Source: Hahella sp. HN01
GTDB lineage: Bacteria > Pseudomonadota > Gammaproteobacteria > Pseudomonadales > Oleiphilaceae
Direction of reading: 5' to 3'
NCBI RefSeq assembly: GCF_018986435.1
Contig: NZ_JAHMIN010000026.1
Coordinates: forward strand, 91,490-155,489
Length of the DNA: 64,000 bases
Part shown: positions 45,201-54,206 of the stretch, one piece after another
Layout of the letters: the number at the start of each line of letters is the position of its first letter
Numbering within the stretch: position 1 is the first letter of the stretch
The notes under the pieces: generated by a model
Databases searched by the model: none
What the model saw: only the letters and a program-made list of their open reading frames with translations
Told to the model about the DNA's origin: nothing
Translations under genes and position numbers: made by a program

Positions 45201-48200
45201 CCATGCATACGCTCAAAGGCAGCGCCAATACCGCTGGCATTGAGCCTATCGCCACCGTAGTGGTGCCGCTTGAGAAATTTGTCAAAGAAGCCCGCGCTCG
45301 CGGCGTCAGTGTGGACAGCGACATTCGCGAACTGTTGCAGGAAGGCGCAGGTTTTGTGCGTCGCGGCCTGGATCAAATTGAAAGCACACCGCTGAAGCCG
45401 CTGGACGGCGCCAACGAATACCTGGAGAAGCTGGCTACCGTCAGCAATCGCATCCTGACTAACGCCGCGCAAAGCGATGTGCTGCAGGCCACCAGCAAGC
45501 CCGATCCGCAACTGATCAATCTGTTCTTAACAGAAGGTGTTGATATTCTGCTGGACGCCGAGCGCATACTTAATGAGTGGAGCCAGGATCCGAACTCCAA
45601 AGAAGATTTGAACAAGCTGGTCACTGAGCTGACCACCTTGTCCCGCGGCGCAGAAGTGGCCGGCCTGGAAGATGTCGCAGAGCTTTCCCGCGCGCTGGAA
45701 ACCGCTTATGAGCTGGCGGAAGCTGGCGGCGCCAACACAGACGATCGTTTCTTCACTATCGCGAAACGCGGTCATGACGTGCTGATCAGCATGATGGACC
45801 AGGTTGCAGCGGGTCTCGCCACGCAGCCTGACGCATCATTGATTCAAGAGCTATACGCCCTGGCCAAGCCAGTTGAATCAGCGCCTGCAGGGGATGTTCC
45901 TCCCGTCGCGGAAGTCGCCGAAGAAGAAAGCCTGGAACCAGTCGCCCACTCAGCGGATGACGAGATTCCTCTTCTGGACGACGTAATCATCGAAGAGGCG
46001 GAAGAAGACGATCTCGCCGAAGATATTAATTTTGATATTGGTCTGCCTGAAGAGCCGGAGGTGATTGAACCTTCAGCAAGCTTCATGGAGGAGATCGAAG
46101 AAACGCCTGCGCCTGTCGCTTCCGGCGGCGTAGTGTACGAACTGGACCCAGAGCTAGCGGACGTGTTCCTGCAGGAAGCCCAGGACATCATTCAATCCTC
46201 CGCGGATGTTATGCAGCAGTGGTCGCAGGATCTTCATAACATTGCGTTAGTTCAGCAATTACAGCGCGATCTGCACACTTTGAAAGGCGGCGCCAGACTG
46301 GCGGGCATTCCTCCTATCGGCGACCTCTCCCATGAGCTGGAAAGCCTGTTCGAAGGTATCGTAGAACAGCGCGTCACGCCGGATGAAGAAGCCAGCAACT
46401 TGTCTTTGCTGGCGCACGACACCCTGGCGGGCATGGTCGACTCCGTCACCGCCACGCGCACCTGTAATGACGCTCAGGATCTGATCGACGCCCTGCACGC
46501 TTATCTGTCCGGCGAGCGCTCGGCAGAAGACGAAGAGGATGAAGGCGACGAGGTTTCCTACGACGAAGCCAGTCTGCCGACGATGGATTTCAACGAAGAG
46601 GAAGAAATTCCTGTCCTTGAGGAAGTCGCGCCCCTTGATCCAGAAATGGTCGAAATCTTCCTTGAGGAAGCTCAGGACATTATCCAGCGCACCGGCGAGA
46701 CCATGCATAGCTGGTCTGAAGAGCTGGGCAATCTGGAGCATTTAAAAGAACTGCAGCGTGATCTGCATACGCTGAAAGGCGGCGCCAGAATGGCGGAGAT
46801 CAAGTCCATCGGCGACTTGGCTCACGAGCTGGAAACGCTGTTTGAAAGAATGACAGAGGGCCGTCTGTCGCCAGAACCCGCCATGGTTGGTCTGGTGATG
46901 GAGTGTCACGACCGTCTGGCGGGCATGGTGGACGCCGTCGCCCAGAACCAGGTGGCCTCCCCTGCTCGCGACTTGATCGGCCGTGTTCACGACATGGCGC
47001 AAGGTGCCGGTCATCACTACGCGGATGGCGAAGACGACTATATCGTTGACGCACATCCGGAAGTGGAAGCCGCTGTTGAAACTTCTCCTGAGTCCCAGGT
47101 GGATCAAACGGCTATAGAGCTGGAAGGTCTTGCTGACGCCGAAGAGATCACTGCGGAGCCTGCGCCGGTTGAAGAAGCGCCCATCGAGAATCCAGTTTAC
47201 GACATCAGTGGCCTGGATCAGGAACTGGTTTCCATCTTCCTGGAAGAAGCCAATGAATTGGTGGACTCCACCGCCCGCAACCTGCAGAGCTGGTTGGGCG
47301 AACTCGAAAATATCGAGCATGTGAAGGAACTGCAACGCGCCCTGCATACGTTGAAAGGCGGCGCGCGTATGGCGGAAATCAAGCCTATCGGCGATTTGGC
47401 CCACGAACTGGAAACATTGTTCGAGGGTATTGTCGAAGGTCGTTTCCTGGCGGAACCGTCACTGTCTGACTTGATGCTGGCCTGCCATGACCGTCTGGCG
47501 GAAATGGTGGATAGCGTCACTAGCAACAGCCCGGTGCGCGCGGCAAACGATCTCGCCCAGCAAGTCATCAAATACTGCGCGCAACATGATCTGGCGGCGA
47601 AAGGCCCTCATGATCGCGAAGACACCATTTTGGACATCGAGCGCGAACAGCAGTCTCTGCTGGATTCCGCTCAGGAAACCAGCGACGAAGATCTGCGCAG
47701 CATATTCCTGGACGAATCCAGGGACATCATGGACGCAGTGATTGACTGCTTTGATCGCTGGAAAGCCAATCCAGATAATATTACGCCGGCGAAAGAGCTG
47801 GTTCGGGACCTGCAAACCCTGAACGGCGGCGCCAAGCTGGCGAATATCGACAGCGTGCATGCTCTCACTGAAGCGCTCACCGAGCGTATGGAGAGCGTCG
47901 TCGACGGCAAGCATCAGGTGCCTGACGAACTGATTACGCTGGTGGACCGCTCCATCCGTTACATCGGTCGCCTACTGGATCAGATTGAACAACTGGAGCA
48001 ACCAGAAGTTCCCAATGAACTGATCCGCGAACTGAAAGAAGTCGGTAGCGGCGAAGAACTGCCCGCTACTGAGTTTGCGTTGGATGTCGACCCGGAAATC
48101 CTGCAAGTCTTCGTAGAAGAAGCGAATGAGCTGCAGGCCAGTCTGGAGCGCGAATTCAACGACTGGACCCGTGAGCCCCGCAACAGCGTACATGCGGACT

Positions 48201-50416
48201 CCATGTCCCGCGCATTGCATACGCTGAAAGGCGGCGCGCGTCTGGCGACCTTGACCAACATCGGCGACCTGGCGCAGGAAATCGAATCCGTCGTCAAAGA
48301 AGCTTATGACCACAAGCATGAGCTGGACGACGCCCTGCGCAGTGAAATTGAGATCCTGTTCAATCGCCTGAAGAGCGAAATCGGTCAGGTTAAAAACTTC
48401 TACAGCAGTCAGCAAGAAGCCGAAGTGGAAGCTGTAGCGGCGGAAGCGCCGAAGAGCGAACCTGAGGCCCTGGCTGAACGCATGGTGCAAATGCAGCGTG
48501 AGCAAGCCGTTCCCGCTGTCAAAAAAGAAGAGCCGGCCAAAACCGAGATACAGCCCGCACAACCTGCGGCGCAACGTCAGGCGGCCGCGGAAACCGTCAG
48601 GGTCTCCGCCAACCTGCTCGACAACCTGGTTAACCTCGCGGGTGAAACCAGTATCACCCGTGGTCTGCTTGAACAGCAGATCAGTGACTTCACCTACACG
48701 TTGGAAGAGATGCAGTCCACCATCGACCGTCTGCGCGAGCAGTTACGTCGGATGGACATGGAGACGGAAGCTCAGGTTCTGTTCCGCATGGAAAAAGAAA
48801 GCGGCGTCAAATACGAAGACTTTGACCCGCTGGAAATGGACCGTTACTCCTCTATCCAGCAATTGTCGCGAGCGTTAAGCGAGTCCTCCTCGGACTTGAC
48901 CGACCTTCGTGAAACCATGATGGATAAGGCCCGTGACGCGGAAACCCTGCTGCTGCAACAATCCCGCATCAATACGGAGCTGCAGGAAGGGTTGATGAAA
49001 ACCCGCATGGTTCCGTTCACCTCGATCGTGCCCAGGCTGCGCCGTATCATCCGGCAGGTAAGCTCCGAACTAGGCAAGAAAGCCGACTTCGAAGTGTACA
49101 ACCCGGAAGGCGAGCTGGACCGTACCGTATTGGAGCGCATGCTGGCGCCGTTGGAGCACATGCTGCGTAACGCGATCGACCACGGGGTGGAAATGCCCGA
49201 GCAGCGTCGCGCCAAAGGCAAATCGGAAACCGGACGCATTGAGTTGTCGGTAGGCCGTGAAGGCGGCGACGTTGTACTGATTCTTTCCGACGACGGCGGC
49301 GGCATCAACGTCGACGCGGTCAGAAATAAAGCCATTAAGAGCGGCTTGATCGACGAAGGTACGCACCTTAGCGATCACGATATGCTGCAGTTTATCTTCC
49401 AGGCAGGCTTCAGCACCGCGGAGAAAGTTACTCAGATTTCCGGACGCGGCGTCGGTATGGACGTTGTGGCCAGCGAGATCAAACAGCTTGGCGGACGCGT
49501 CACTATTGACTCCAAGCCTGGCCACGGCACGCGCTTTATCGTCCACCTGCCGTTCACGGTTTCTGTGAACCGGGCGCTGATGGTGAACACCGGCGAGGAC
49601 TATTACGCGATTCCGTTGAACACAATTGAAGGTATCGTGCGCGTCAGCACCTACGAGTTGGAGGAGTACTACAAACCCAACGCGCCGCTGTACGAGTACG
49701 CAGGTCAAAAATATCGTCTGCAGTACCTGGGCAGCCTGTTGAAGAGCGAACACCATCCGAAACTGCAAGGTCAGCCTCTGCCCTTGCCGGTCATTCTGGT
49801 GCGCGGCGGCGGCGATCAGCCTTTGGCCCTGCAGGTGGACAGCTTGATGGGCTCCCGCGAGATCGTTGTAAAAGGTCTCGGCACCCAGTTTTCTTCAGTG
49901 CGCGGCGTCTCCGGCGCCACCATCCTGGGGGATGGTAGCGTGGTCGTGATTCTTGACTTGCCTGCGCTTATCCGCAGCGACATGTCTCACTACGGCCCAA
50001 GCCTCATTCCGACGCTCAAACCAGCCGGGGAGCCTGCGCGCGCAGCATCCGGCCCAACCACCGTTATGGTGGTGGACGACTCGGTTACGGTACGGAAGGT
50101 TACTTCCCGTCTGCTGGAACGGAACGGTATGGAAGTCATTACCGCGAAGGACGGTGTGGACGCGATCGCACTGTTGCAGGATCACAAACCAGACGTCATG
50201 TTGCTGGATATAGAAATGCCGCGTATGGACGGATTCGAAGTGGCGAGTCTGGTGCGTCACGACGAGCGCCTGAAAGATGTGCCGATCATTATGATCACCT
50301 CGCGTACCGGACAGAAACACCGCGAGCGTGCTATTTCAATCGGCGTTAACGAATATCTCGGTAAACCCTTCCAGGAAAAAATTCTGCTTGAGACGATAGA
50401 ACGACTAGTGGAATAA
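42236..50416 (+). CDS. chpA: Giant hybrid chemosensory kinase ChpA
   Basis: 2726 residues. Phosphotransfer modules repeat from N- to C-terminus with acceptor positions His644, His843, His991, Thr1133 (LTTLSRGAE), His1347, His1511, His1704, Gln1860 (LQTLNGGAK) and His1995, separated by acidic Pro-rich linkers. Two more divergent helical units precede them: VHGTLQMVEF (His52) and one near residue 485 with SIRGGLRI and no His. Then follow the CheA dimerisation helices (about 2126-2230), HATPase (H2308, N2312, DDGGGI, GRGVGMDVV), a CheW-like domain (about 2440-2580) and a receiver with Asp2658. It phosphorylates PilG and PilH. The Pseudomonas protein is about 250 residues shorter, with six His, one Ser and one Thr module. 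Confidence 0.96.
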   Translation: MAGNHDYVALDWVKGEIDSTLKQAQLALEDYVNNTEDSAKLRFCLNYIHQVHGTLQMVEFYGAALLAEEMEKLAQAVLQETVPHPDEAIEVLMRAILQLPNYLNRLQSSRRDLPVILLPILNDLRASRGESLLSDTSLFTPDLSMARVAAPPGVNQRLHDDKVIMQLRKLRQMYQFALAGVIRESELPANFSYMGKVFKRLESLCRDTAQGQIWRVAHAFIEALVNNGIDLSSAIKNLLRALDYRIKKVIDENIDILVQAPPEDLLKHLLYYVARSDARTPAIEGVREDYRLDQALPSDEEVDIERQKMSGPDKGAIESVVEALNEELARVKDQLDLFVRGEFKDSSDLAELLPGLHQVANTMAVLGLGIPRKVVQEQIDLIDTLSSGTDTPDDNVLMDIAGALLYVEATLSGFSDDAGSQRASSGDNAGGAAIPKEQVDNAHEAVIREARNGLEQAKTDIVEYIASHWDRSEIESVPKLLQSIRGGLRIIPLERAADLLDASARYIQDRLLDSDQSPDWNQLDTLADAITSIEYYLERLSEGSQDNELILQVAEESLAQLGYPVGDAVAIAPQTVAGTAPTMSAPPESSRDKASDKELIDDEIVEIFVEEAEEVLATIHNYFPSFQSNPDDQVALAEIRRAFHTLKGSGRLVGATTLGELAWSVENMLNRVIDGSITATLEMFELLEGVINKLPELIERFKTGQEINDVDQFVAKAEALAAARRLSREKSSASDIDLSVPKEEPAPAPVEEPVAASEPEAPVVEETQPEPIEPPSIPEPVAETVEVPEPEEEDEDDMIDDEIIEIFVEEAAEVLDTIGQYLPSYVASYDNQEALIEVRRAFHTLKGSGRLVGATLVGELAWSIENLLNRIIDGTIFMSQDIGELMQAVTKILPDLVEDFKLRRKPSHNTQPYMDQAHAIAKGEIPKPLKLDQDASASESGEPTLDIDPALKDIFKAETESHLETLATFTAKAAANGEPTPITDEISRAMHTLKGSANTAGIEPIATVVVPLEKFVKEARARGVSVDSDIRELLQEGAGFVRRGLDQIESTPLKPLDGANEYLEKLATVSNRILTNAAQSDVLQATSKPDPQLINLFLTEGVDILLDAERILNEWSQDPNSKEDLNKLVTELTTLSRGAEVAGLEDVAELSRALETAYELAEAGGANTDDRFFTIAKRGHDVLISMMDQVAAGLATQPDASLIQELYALAKPVESAPAGDVPPVAEVAEEESLEPVAHSADDEIPLLDDVIIEEAEEDDLAEDINFDIGLPEEPEVIEPSASFMEEIEETPAPVASGGVVYELDPELADVFLQEAQDIIQSSADVMQQWSQDLHNIALVQQLQRDLHTLKGGARLAGIPPIGDLSHELESLFEGIVEQRVTPDEEASNLSLLAHDTLAGMVDSVTATRTCNDAQDLIDALHAYLSGERSAEDEEDEGDEVSYDEASLPTMDFNEEEEIPVLEEVAPLDPEMVEIFLEEAQDIIQRTGETMHSWSEELGNLEHLKELQRDLHTLKGGARMAEIKSIGDLAHELETLFERMTEGRLSPEPAMVGLVMECHDRLAGMVDAVAQNQVASPARDLIGRVHDMAQGAGHHYADGEDDYIVDAHPEVEAAVETSPESQVDQTAIELEGLADAEEITAEPAPVEEAPIENPVYDISGLDQELVSIFLEEANELVDSTARNLQSWLGELENIEHVKELQRALHTLKGGARMAEIKPIGDLAHELETLFEGIVEGRFLAEPSLSDLMLACHDRLAEMVDSVTSNSPVRAANDLAQQVIKYCAQHDLAAKGPHDREDTILDIEREQQSLLDSAQETSDEDLRSIFLDESRDIMDAVIDCFDRWKANPDNITPAKELVRDLQTLNGGAKLANIDSVHALTEALTERMESVVDGKHQVPDELITLVDRSIRYIGRLLDQIEQLEQPEVPNELIRELKEVGSGEELPATEFALDVDPEILQVFVEEANELQASLEREFNDWTREPRNSVHADSMSRALHTLKGGARLATLTNIGDLAQEIESVVKEAYDHKHELDDALRSEIEILFNRLKSEIGQVKNFYSSQQEAEVEAVAAEAPKSEPEALAERMVQMQREQAVPAVKKEEPAKTEIQPAQPAAQRQAAAETVRVSANLLDNLVNLAGETSITRGLLEQQISDFTYTLEEMQSTIDRLREQLRRMDMETEAQVLFRMEKESGVKYEDFDPLEMDRYSSIQQLSRALSESSSDLTDLRETMMDKARDAETLLLQQSRINTELQEGLMKTRMVPFTSIVPRLRRIIRQVSSELGKKADFEVYNPEGELDRTVLERMLAPLEHMLRNAIDHGVEMPEQRRAKGKSETGRIELSVGREGGDVVLILSDDGGGINVDAVRNKAIKSGLIDEGTHLSDHDMLQFIFQAGFSTAEKVTQISGRGVGMDVVASEIKQLGGRVTIDSKPGHGTRFIVHLPFTVSVNRALMVNTGEDYYAIPLNTIEGIVRVSTYELEEYYKPNAPLYEYAGQKYRLQYLGSLLKSEHHPKLQGQPLPLPVILVRGGGDQPLALQVDSLMGSREIVVKGLGTQFSSVRGVSGATILGDGSVVVILDLPALIRSDMSHYGPSLIPTLKPAGEPARAASGPTTVMVVDDSVTVRKVTSRLLERNGMEVITAKDGVDAIALLQDHKPDVMLLDIEMPRMDGFEVASLVRHDERLKDVPIIMITSRTGQKHRERAISIGVNEYLGKPFQEKILLETIERLVE

Positions 50417-50420
50417 CTGG

Positions 50421-51467
50421 ATGTCAGTGCAGGCTGCAAAAGTGGGCATTATTTCGGACTGCCCTTTACAGCGGCATATCATGCAAAGCGCGGTGGAAGG
50501 ATACGGTTTTTCGGTGATCGCCAGCTGTGATCCTTCCCGGCTGAGCACGGAGCTCTTAGAGCGCCACGCCGCTGCCGAGGTATGGATCGTCATACTGACC
50601 GACGAAGACCGTTGGGCGGACGCCATTGATACGCTGATCGATCATAGCGAAGCCCCCGTCTTGTTCGGATTAGGCGAAGCGCCCAATAAGCACAGCCTTG
50701 ATTACGCCAAGTGGGAGCGGCGCCTGTTCACCAAATTGGTGGAGTTGCTGGGCGAACCGCCCACACTTAACCAGGCCAGCGCATCTCTAACCGCACTGGA
50801 AGCTTCTCCTGGCGGTCCTTCCGCGCTGCCATTGCCTCATCATATCCGGCCCGGCGGCGTTAACGATCCAGTGGAAAGGGTATGGATTCTAGGCGCGTCT
50901 TTAGGCGGTCCCGCGGCGGTGAAGAGCTTTCTCGACTGCTTGCCATCAGGCCTGCCTGTCGCCTTCGTTTATGCTCAGCATATCGACCAGAACGCCGCCA
51001 ATGTATTGGTGCGGGTGTTAGGTCGTCATTCAGCCTTCGATCTAAAAGAAGTGCAGCACGGCGCGCGCCTGCATTACGGCGAAGTGGTGATCATGCCTGT
51101 CGACCACGAAGTGGTGTTCAGTGTTGAGGGTACGATGGAAGTCCGAGGAAACGCCTGGCCGGGTCCTTATGGACCCTCCATTGATCAGGTCATGTTGAAT
51201 GTCGGCGGTTATTATAGCGGCCGTTGTAGTGCAATTATTTTCAGCGGCATGGGCAATGACGGTTCACTCGCCGGCCCTCTGTTGCGCGCCTATGGCAGTC
51301 GAATCTGGTCGCAGACTTCGGACACCTGCGCCAACAGCTCAATGCCGGACTCCGTCGCCGCGACGGGATGCGTGGAATTTCGCGGTTCGCCGCATCAGTT
51401 GGCGGAAAAGTTACTGAAAACCGTAGAGCTTGAGGAACTGGCGAAGCGCAAGCGCGGCCTGGCCTGA
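50421..51467 (+). CDS. chpB: CheB-type methylesterase ChpB
   Basis: 348 residues. The C-terminal esterase domain (about 152-340) has the catalytic triad: Ser in GASLGGPAAV, His in YAQHIDQNAAN and Asp in FSGMGNDGSLAGPLLRAYG. It removes methyl groups from PilJ. The N-terminal 110 residues have receiver-like size but lack the acidic phosphorylation pocket (SDCPLQRH in place of DD; no Asp in the expected place in VWIVILTDEDRW), so control by phosphorylation is unlikely. Starts four bases after the chpA stop. Confidence 0.92.
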   Translation: MSVQAAKVGIISDCPLQRHIMQSAVEGYGFSVIASCDPSRLSTELLERHAAAEVWIVILTDEDRWADAIDTLIDHSEAPVLFGLGEAPNKHSLDYAKWERRLFTKLVELLGEPPTLNQASASLTALEASPGGPSALPLPHHIRPGGVNDPVERVWILGASLGGPAAVKSFLDCLPSGLPVAFVYAQHIDQNAANVLVRVLGRHSAFDLKEVQHGARLHYGEVVIMPVDHEVVFSVEGTMEVRGNAWPGPYGPSIDQVMLNVGGYYSGRCSAIIFSGMGNDGSLAGPLLRAYGSRIWSQTSDTCANSSMPDSVAATGCVEFRGSPHQLAEKLLKTVELEELAKRKRGLA

Positions 51468-51603
51468 CGTTCCCTAACCCAGTCTGTTAAGCTAGACTCA
51501 GACTGAAGCTCTATCGGCTTGGACCTGCGGCTGGTCCAGAGAAGATATTCGCGCCCGCCGTGAGACAGGCGCCGGTAAGACAAACGATTTCGAGGATAGA
51601 TTC

Positions 51604-52074
51604 ATGGTGGAGCAAACCTCCGGACAGATCTCCTGTTTACTGATTCCCGTACAGGGAAAGAACTTGCTATTACCCAACGCCAGCATCGCTGAAATCGTTG
51701 ACTATCAGGCGCCGGAGCCCGTTGAAGACGGCGCGGACTGGTTCCTGGGCTACATCCGCTGGCGCGGTCTGCGTCTGCCGCTGGTGTCTTATGACATGGC
51801 CAATAAATCCGCCACAGGCGCACAATCCGCCCATACCCGGATCGCCGTCACCAATACCATTGGCGACAAGCATAAACAACTGCCATTCATGGCGTTCGTC
51901 ACCCAGGGCCTGCCTCGTTTGATGAAAGTGCGGAGCGAAGAAGTCAGCGCCCACGAAAAAGCCGATCTGGGCCCTATGGACAAGATGATGGTGAAGGTCA
52001 GCGGCGAAGAGGCCATTATTCCTTCTCTGGAACAAATGGAGCTGCTCGCACTACAGGCGGTTTCCGCACGCTGA
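51604..52074 (+). CDS. chpC: CheW-like protein ChpC
   Basis: 156 residues, one CheW-like domain: ISCLLIPVQGKNLLLPNASIAEIVDYQAPEPVEDGADWFLGYIRWRGLRLPLVSYD. A second adaptor of the Pil-Chp array. In Pseudomonas ChpC links the system to other receptors. Last gene of the operon; a GC-rich hairpin follows. chpD and chpE are absent. Confidence 0.9.
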   Translation: MVEQTSGQISCLLIPVQGKNLLLPNASIAEIVDYQAPEPVEDGADWFLGYIRWRGLRLPLVSYDMANKSATGAQSAHTRIAVTNTIGDKHKQLPFMAFVTQGLPRLMKVRSEEVSAHEKADLGPMDKMMVKVSGEEAIIPSLEQMELLALQAVSAR

Positions 52075-52084
52075 TCGATTTACC

Positions 52085-52102
52085 GGGGCGCTCATGCGCC
52101 CC
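52085..52102. terminator. GC-rich hairpin between convergent chpC and malE
   Basis: GGGGCGC / GCGCCCC with a TCAT loop, 10 bases after the chpC stop. Only AGTCGTTTA follows, so it is a modest terminator serving either strand. Confidence 0.5.
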
Positions 52103-52123
52103 AGTCGTTTATAGAGTCAACGC

Positions 52124-53353
52124 TCAGCTTTCCTTATCGGAAAGATAGTGCCGCCGCCCCCAGCCTTTTAGTTCGTCCAGTTTCCGCAATCGATCCGCCA
52201 TATCGTTCAGGGTTGCGCTGATCGCCGCCTCTCCTTTCAGCATCGCGGGCAACTTATAGGTAAATAATCCCCAGAAACGTTTCATTTCCGGCACATCCGG
52301 CATCAGCTCTCCTTTTTCAGCGGATACGAAGGTGTGGCGGATCAAAGGATCAGCAGAAAGCTCTTTCATTAGCTGAACATTGGCCACCGCGCCCAAGGGC
52401 TTGTCAGTATTTACTTTCTTTAGCCCCTCATAAGTCAGCAGATAGTCTTCCAGAAAACGCTGGGCCGCCTCTTTGTTTCTTCCCGCAGAATTGATTCCCG
52501 CCGCCAGCACGCCGACAAAAGGACGCCCTGGATGCTCCGCCGTCAGCCCGGGAATATAGTCCACGCCAAAGGAGATCCCCGCGTCGCGGATCTCACGCCA
52601 AGACCAGGGACCGTTGATGATCATCGCCACGTCGCCTTTCTTAAAGCCGTTCATCATAGAACCATAGTCTGCAGTCTTTTCCAGTACGCCCTGATCCAGG
52701 AGCTGCTTGATTGCTTGCACAGCATCGACAGAGCCACGGCTGTCAAAGCCGACGTCCGCCAGATTATAAACGCCGTCGGACTTGCCAAAGCTGTAGCCGC
52801 CGGCGCCAGCGATAAAGGGCCAGCTGAAGTAAGTATTCTTGTAGTCCCACTCAATGGCTTTCTTGCCTTGTTTACGCAGGTCGCGATCCAGCGTCATGAC
52901 TTCCTGTAGCGTACGCGGAGGCGCTTTCACCAGTGCCTTGTTATAGATCAGGCTCACCGCTTCTATGGCGATGGGAAAGCCATATATATCGTCGCCAACC
53001 GTCAGCGCCCGCCAAGTGAAAGGCGCTACGCTGTCGCGCATCTTTTGAGAGGGGGTAACCGGCTCCAAAAAGCCGTCATTGATCCAGGGACCAAAACGTT
53101 CATGGGCCCATATGACAATATCCGGACCTTGCGCCGTGGGCGCGAGGCGGTCGAATTGAACGGTGAGATCGTCCGGCGTCTCCACCTTCACTTTCATACC
53201 AGTGGCTGCGGTGAATGCGGCGCCCGCTTCGGCGACGCCTTTTGAGCCTTTGTCGGCTCCTATCCAGACAATGAGAGAGTCTTTTTCAAACGCGCAGGCG
53301 AAAGTGCTGACTAAGCATAACGCCAGTGTGAAAAGGTTCTTTAGCGCTGACAT
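52124..53353 (-). CDS. malE: Maltose/maltodextrin-binding periplasmic protein
   Basis: 409 residues. Signal peptide (about 1-22, FTLALCLVSTFACAFE). MalE features: SLIVWIGADKGSKGVAEAGAAFTAATGMKVKVE, DIVIWAHERFGPWINDGFLEPVTP, IYGFPIAIEAVSLIYNKAL, FSWPFIAGAGGYSFG and MIINGPWSWREIRDAGISFGVDYIPGL. Delivers maltodextrins to a MalFGK2 importer, which is not encoded in this window. AGAGG precedes the ATG. It is a single gene, convergent with chpC and divergent from zur. Confidence 0.93.
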   Translation of the reverse strand: MSALKNLFTLALCLVSTFACAFEKDSLIVWIGADKGSKGVAEAGAAFTAATGMKVKVETPDDLTVQFDRLAPTAQGPDIVIWAHERFGPWINDGFLEPVTPSQKMRDSVAPFTWRALTVGDDIYGFPIAIEAVSLIYNKALVKAPPRTLQEVMTLDRDLRKQGKKAIEWDYKNTYFSWPFIAGAGGYSFGKSDGVYNLADVGFDSRGSVDAVQAIKQLLDQGVLEKTADYGSMMNGFKKGDVAMIINGPWSWREIRDAGISFGVDYIPGLTAEHPGRPFVGVLAAGINSAGRNKEAAQRFLEDYLLTYEGLKKVNTDKPLGAVANVQLMKELSADPLIRHTFVSAEKGELMPDVPEMKRFWGLFTYKLPAMLKGEAAISATLNDMADRLRKLDELKGWGRRHYLSDKES

Positions 53354-53717
53354 TCTTATTTTACCTCTGAAGTCTCACGGGGTTCGAAGTCTCGACCCGA
53401 GGACTCAGCGCGACCTTCCTGGCAATCCGGCATACGCCGGTTTCATTCCGCCCTGATTTATATTTTTATAATGCGGACGTCGACAAGCGCCTGTCGAACA
53501 TCCAGCCAAGGATTATGGACCCTAACCGGCGGTTTTGCATACAAGCAACCTTATAAAAACGCGAAATTTCGCCACTTTGGCGACCTGTTTCACGTCAGGC
53601 GCGGCGATGAACGCCGTTGACGGTTTCAGCGCAAGCTCAATTGTTATAACATTACATTTCTTACGCCTCCGCCGACGACGGCGCTAACGCCTGCATTGCA
53701 ACTCTTGCGGAATCATT
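53354..53717. other. Divergent region between malE and zur
   Basis: 364 bases without a gene. Holds the Zur-box-like site (53638-53660) near zur and a perfect 12-base palindrome GCGAAATTTCGC at 53561-53572 nearer the middle. No clear MalT boxes were found on the malE side. Confidence 0.5.
53638..53660 (-). promoter_or_regulatory. Zur-box-like operator upstream of zur-znuCB
   Basis: Read on the minus strand the 23 bases begin GAAATGT and contain GTTATAACA, matching the gammaproteobacterial Zur consensus GAAATGTTATANTATAACATTTC in its left arm and core; the right end deviates. It lies 57 bases before the zur start, fitting zinc-dependent autoregulation of the operon. Confidence 0.65.
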
Positions 53718-54206
53718 ATGAACAGCCAATCTGACAACGCCGTGTTTCAGCAACATAATCACGCCTCCTGCATTCATGACGCGCTGATTACCGCCAAGAA
53801 ACTCTGTAAAGAACGCGGTCTGAGACTGACTGACACACGCCTGCGGGTGCTGGAGCTGATCTGGCAATCTCACAAACCCATCGGCGCCTATGACATCCTG
53901 GCTCAGTTTGGACAGGAAGGTCGTAATTCCGCGCCGCCAACCGTATACCGGGCGCTGGAGTTTCTGCAGGAAAACGGTCTTGTACATCGCATTGCGTCGC
54001 TCAACGCCTTCATGGGCTGCGTTTGTCCGCAGGAAGGTCACCAGGGCGGCTTTTTGATCTGCAAACAGTGCAAACGCGCGCAGGAAATTACTGAGGACAC
54101 TCTGCGCAAACAGTTGTTAAGCCTGGCGCAGGAGCAGGATTTCGAAGTGGAAAGCATGACGTTGGAAATCAGCGGCCTGTGCACCACCTGCAGGACCGCC
54201 CAATGA
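53718..54206 (+). CDS. zur: Zinc uptake regulator Zur (Fur family)
   Basis: 162 residues. N-terminal winged helix (LTDTRLRVLELIWQSHKPIGAYDILAQF, PTVYRALEFLQENGLVHRIASLNAF) and C-terminal dimer domain with two metal-binding Cys pairs: CVCPQEGHQGGFLICKQCKRA and the end CTTCRTAQ. The pattern fits Zur rather than Fur. It represses zinc uptake genes when zinc is plentiful. Its TGA stop overlaps the znuC ATG (ATGA), so they are co-translated. Confidence 0.94.
   Translation: MNSQSDNAVFQQHNHASCIHDALITAKKLCKERGLRLTDTRLRVLELIWQSHKPIGAYDILAQFGQEGRNSAPPTVYRALEFLQENGLVHRIASLNAFMGCVCPQEGHQGGFLICKQCKRAQEITEDTLRKQLLSLAQEQDFEVESMTLEISGLCTTCRTAQ

Noticed and set aside
46100-47450. Repeated DNA in the middle of chpA
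   Set aside because: It reflects duplicated protein modules and is not a transposable or regulatory repeat.
43493-48574. Several open frames of 100-220 codons on the minus strand opposite chpA (for example 44435-44989, 46742-47404 and 47972-48574)
   Set aside because: They mirror the codon use of the conserved phosphotransfer modules and look alike because the modules are repeated. No ribosome binding sites or family matches.
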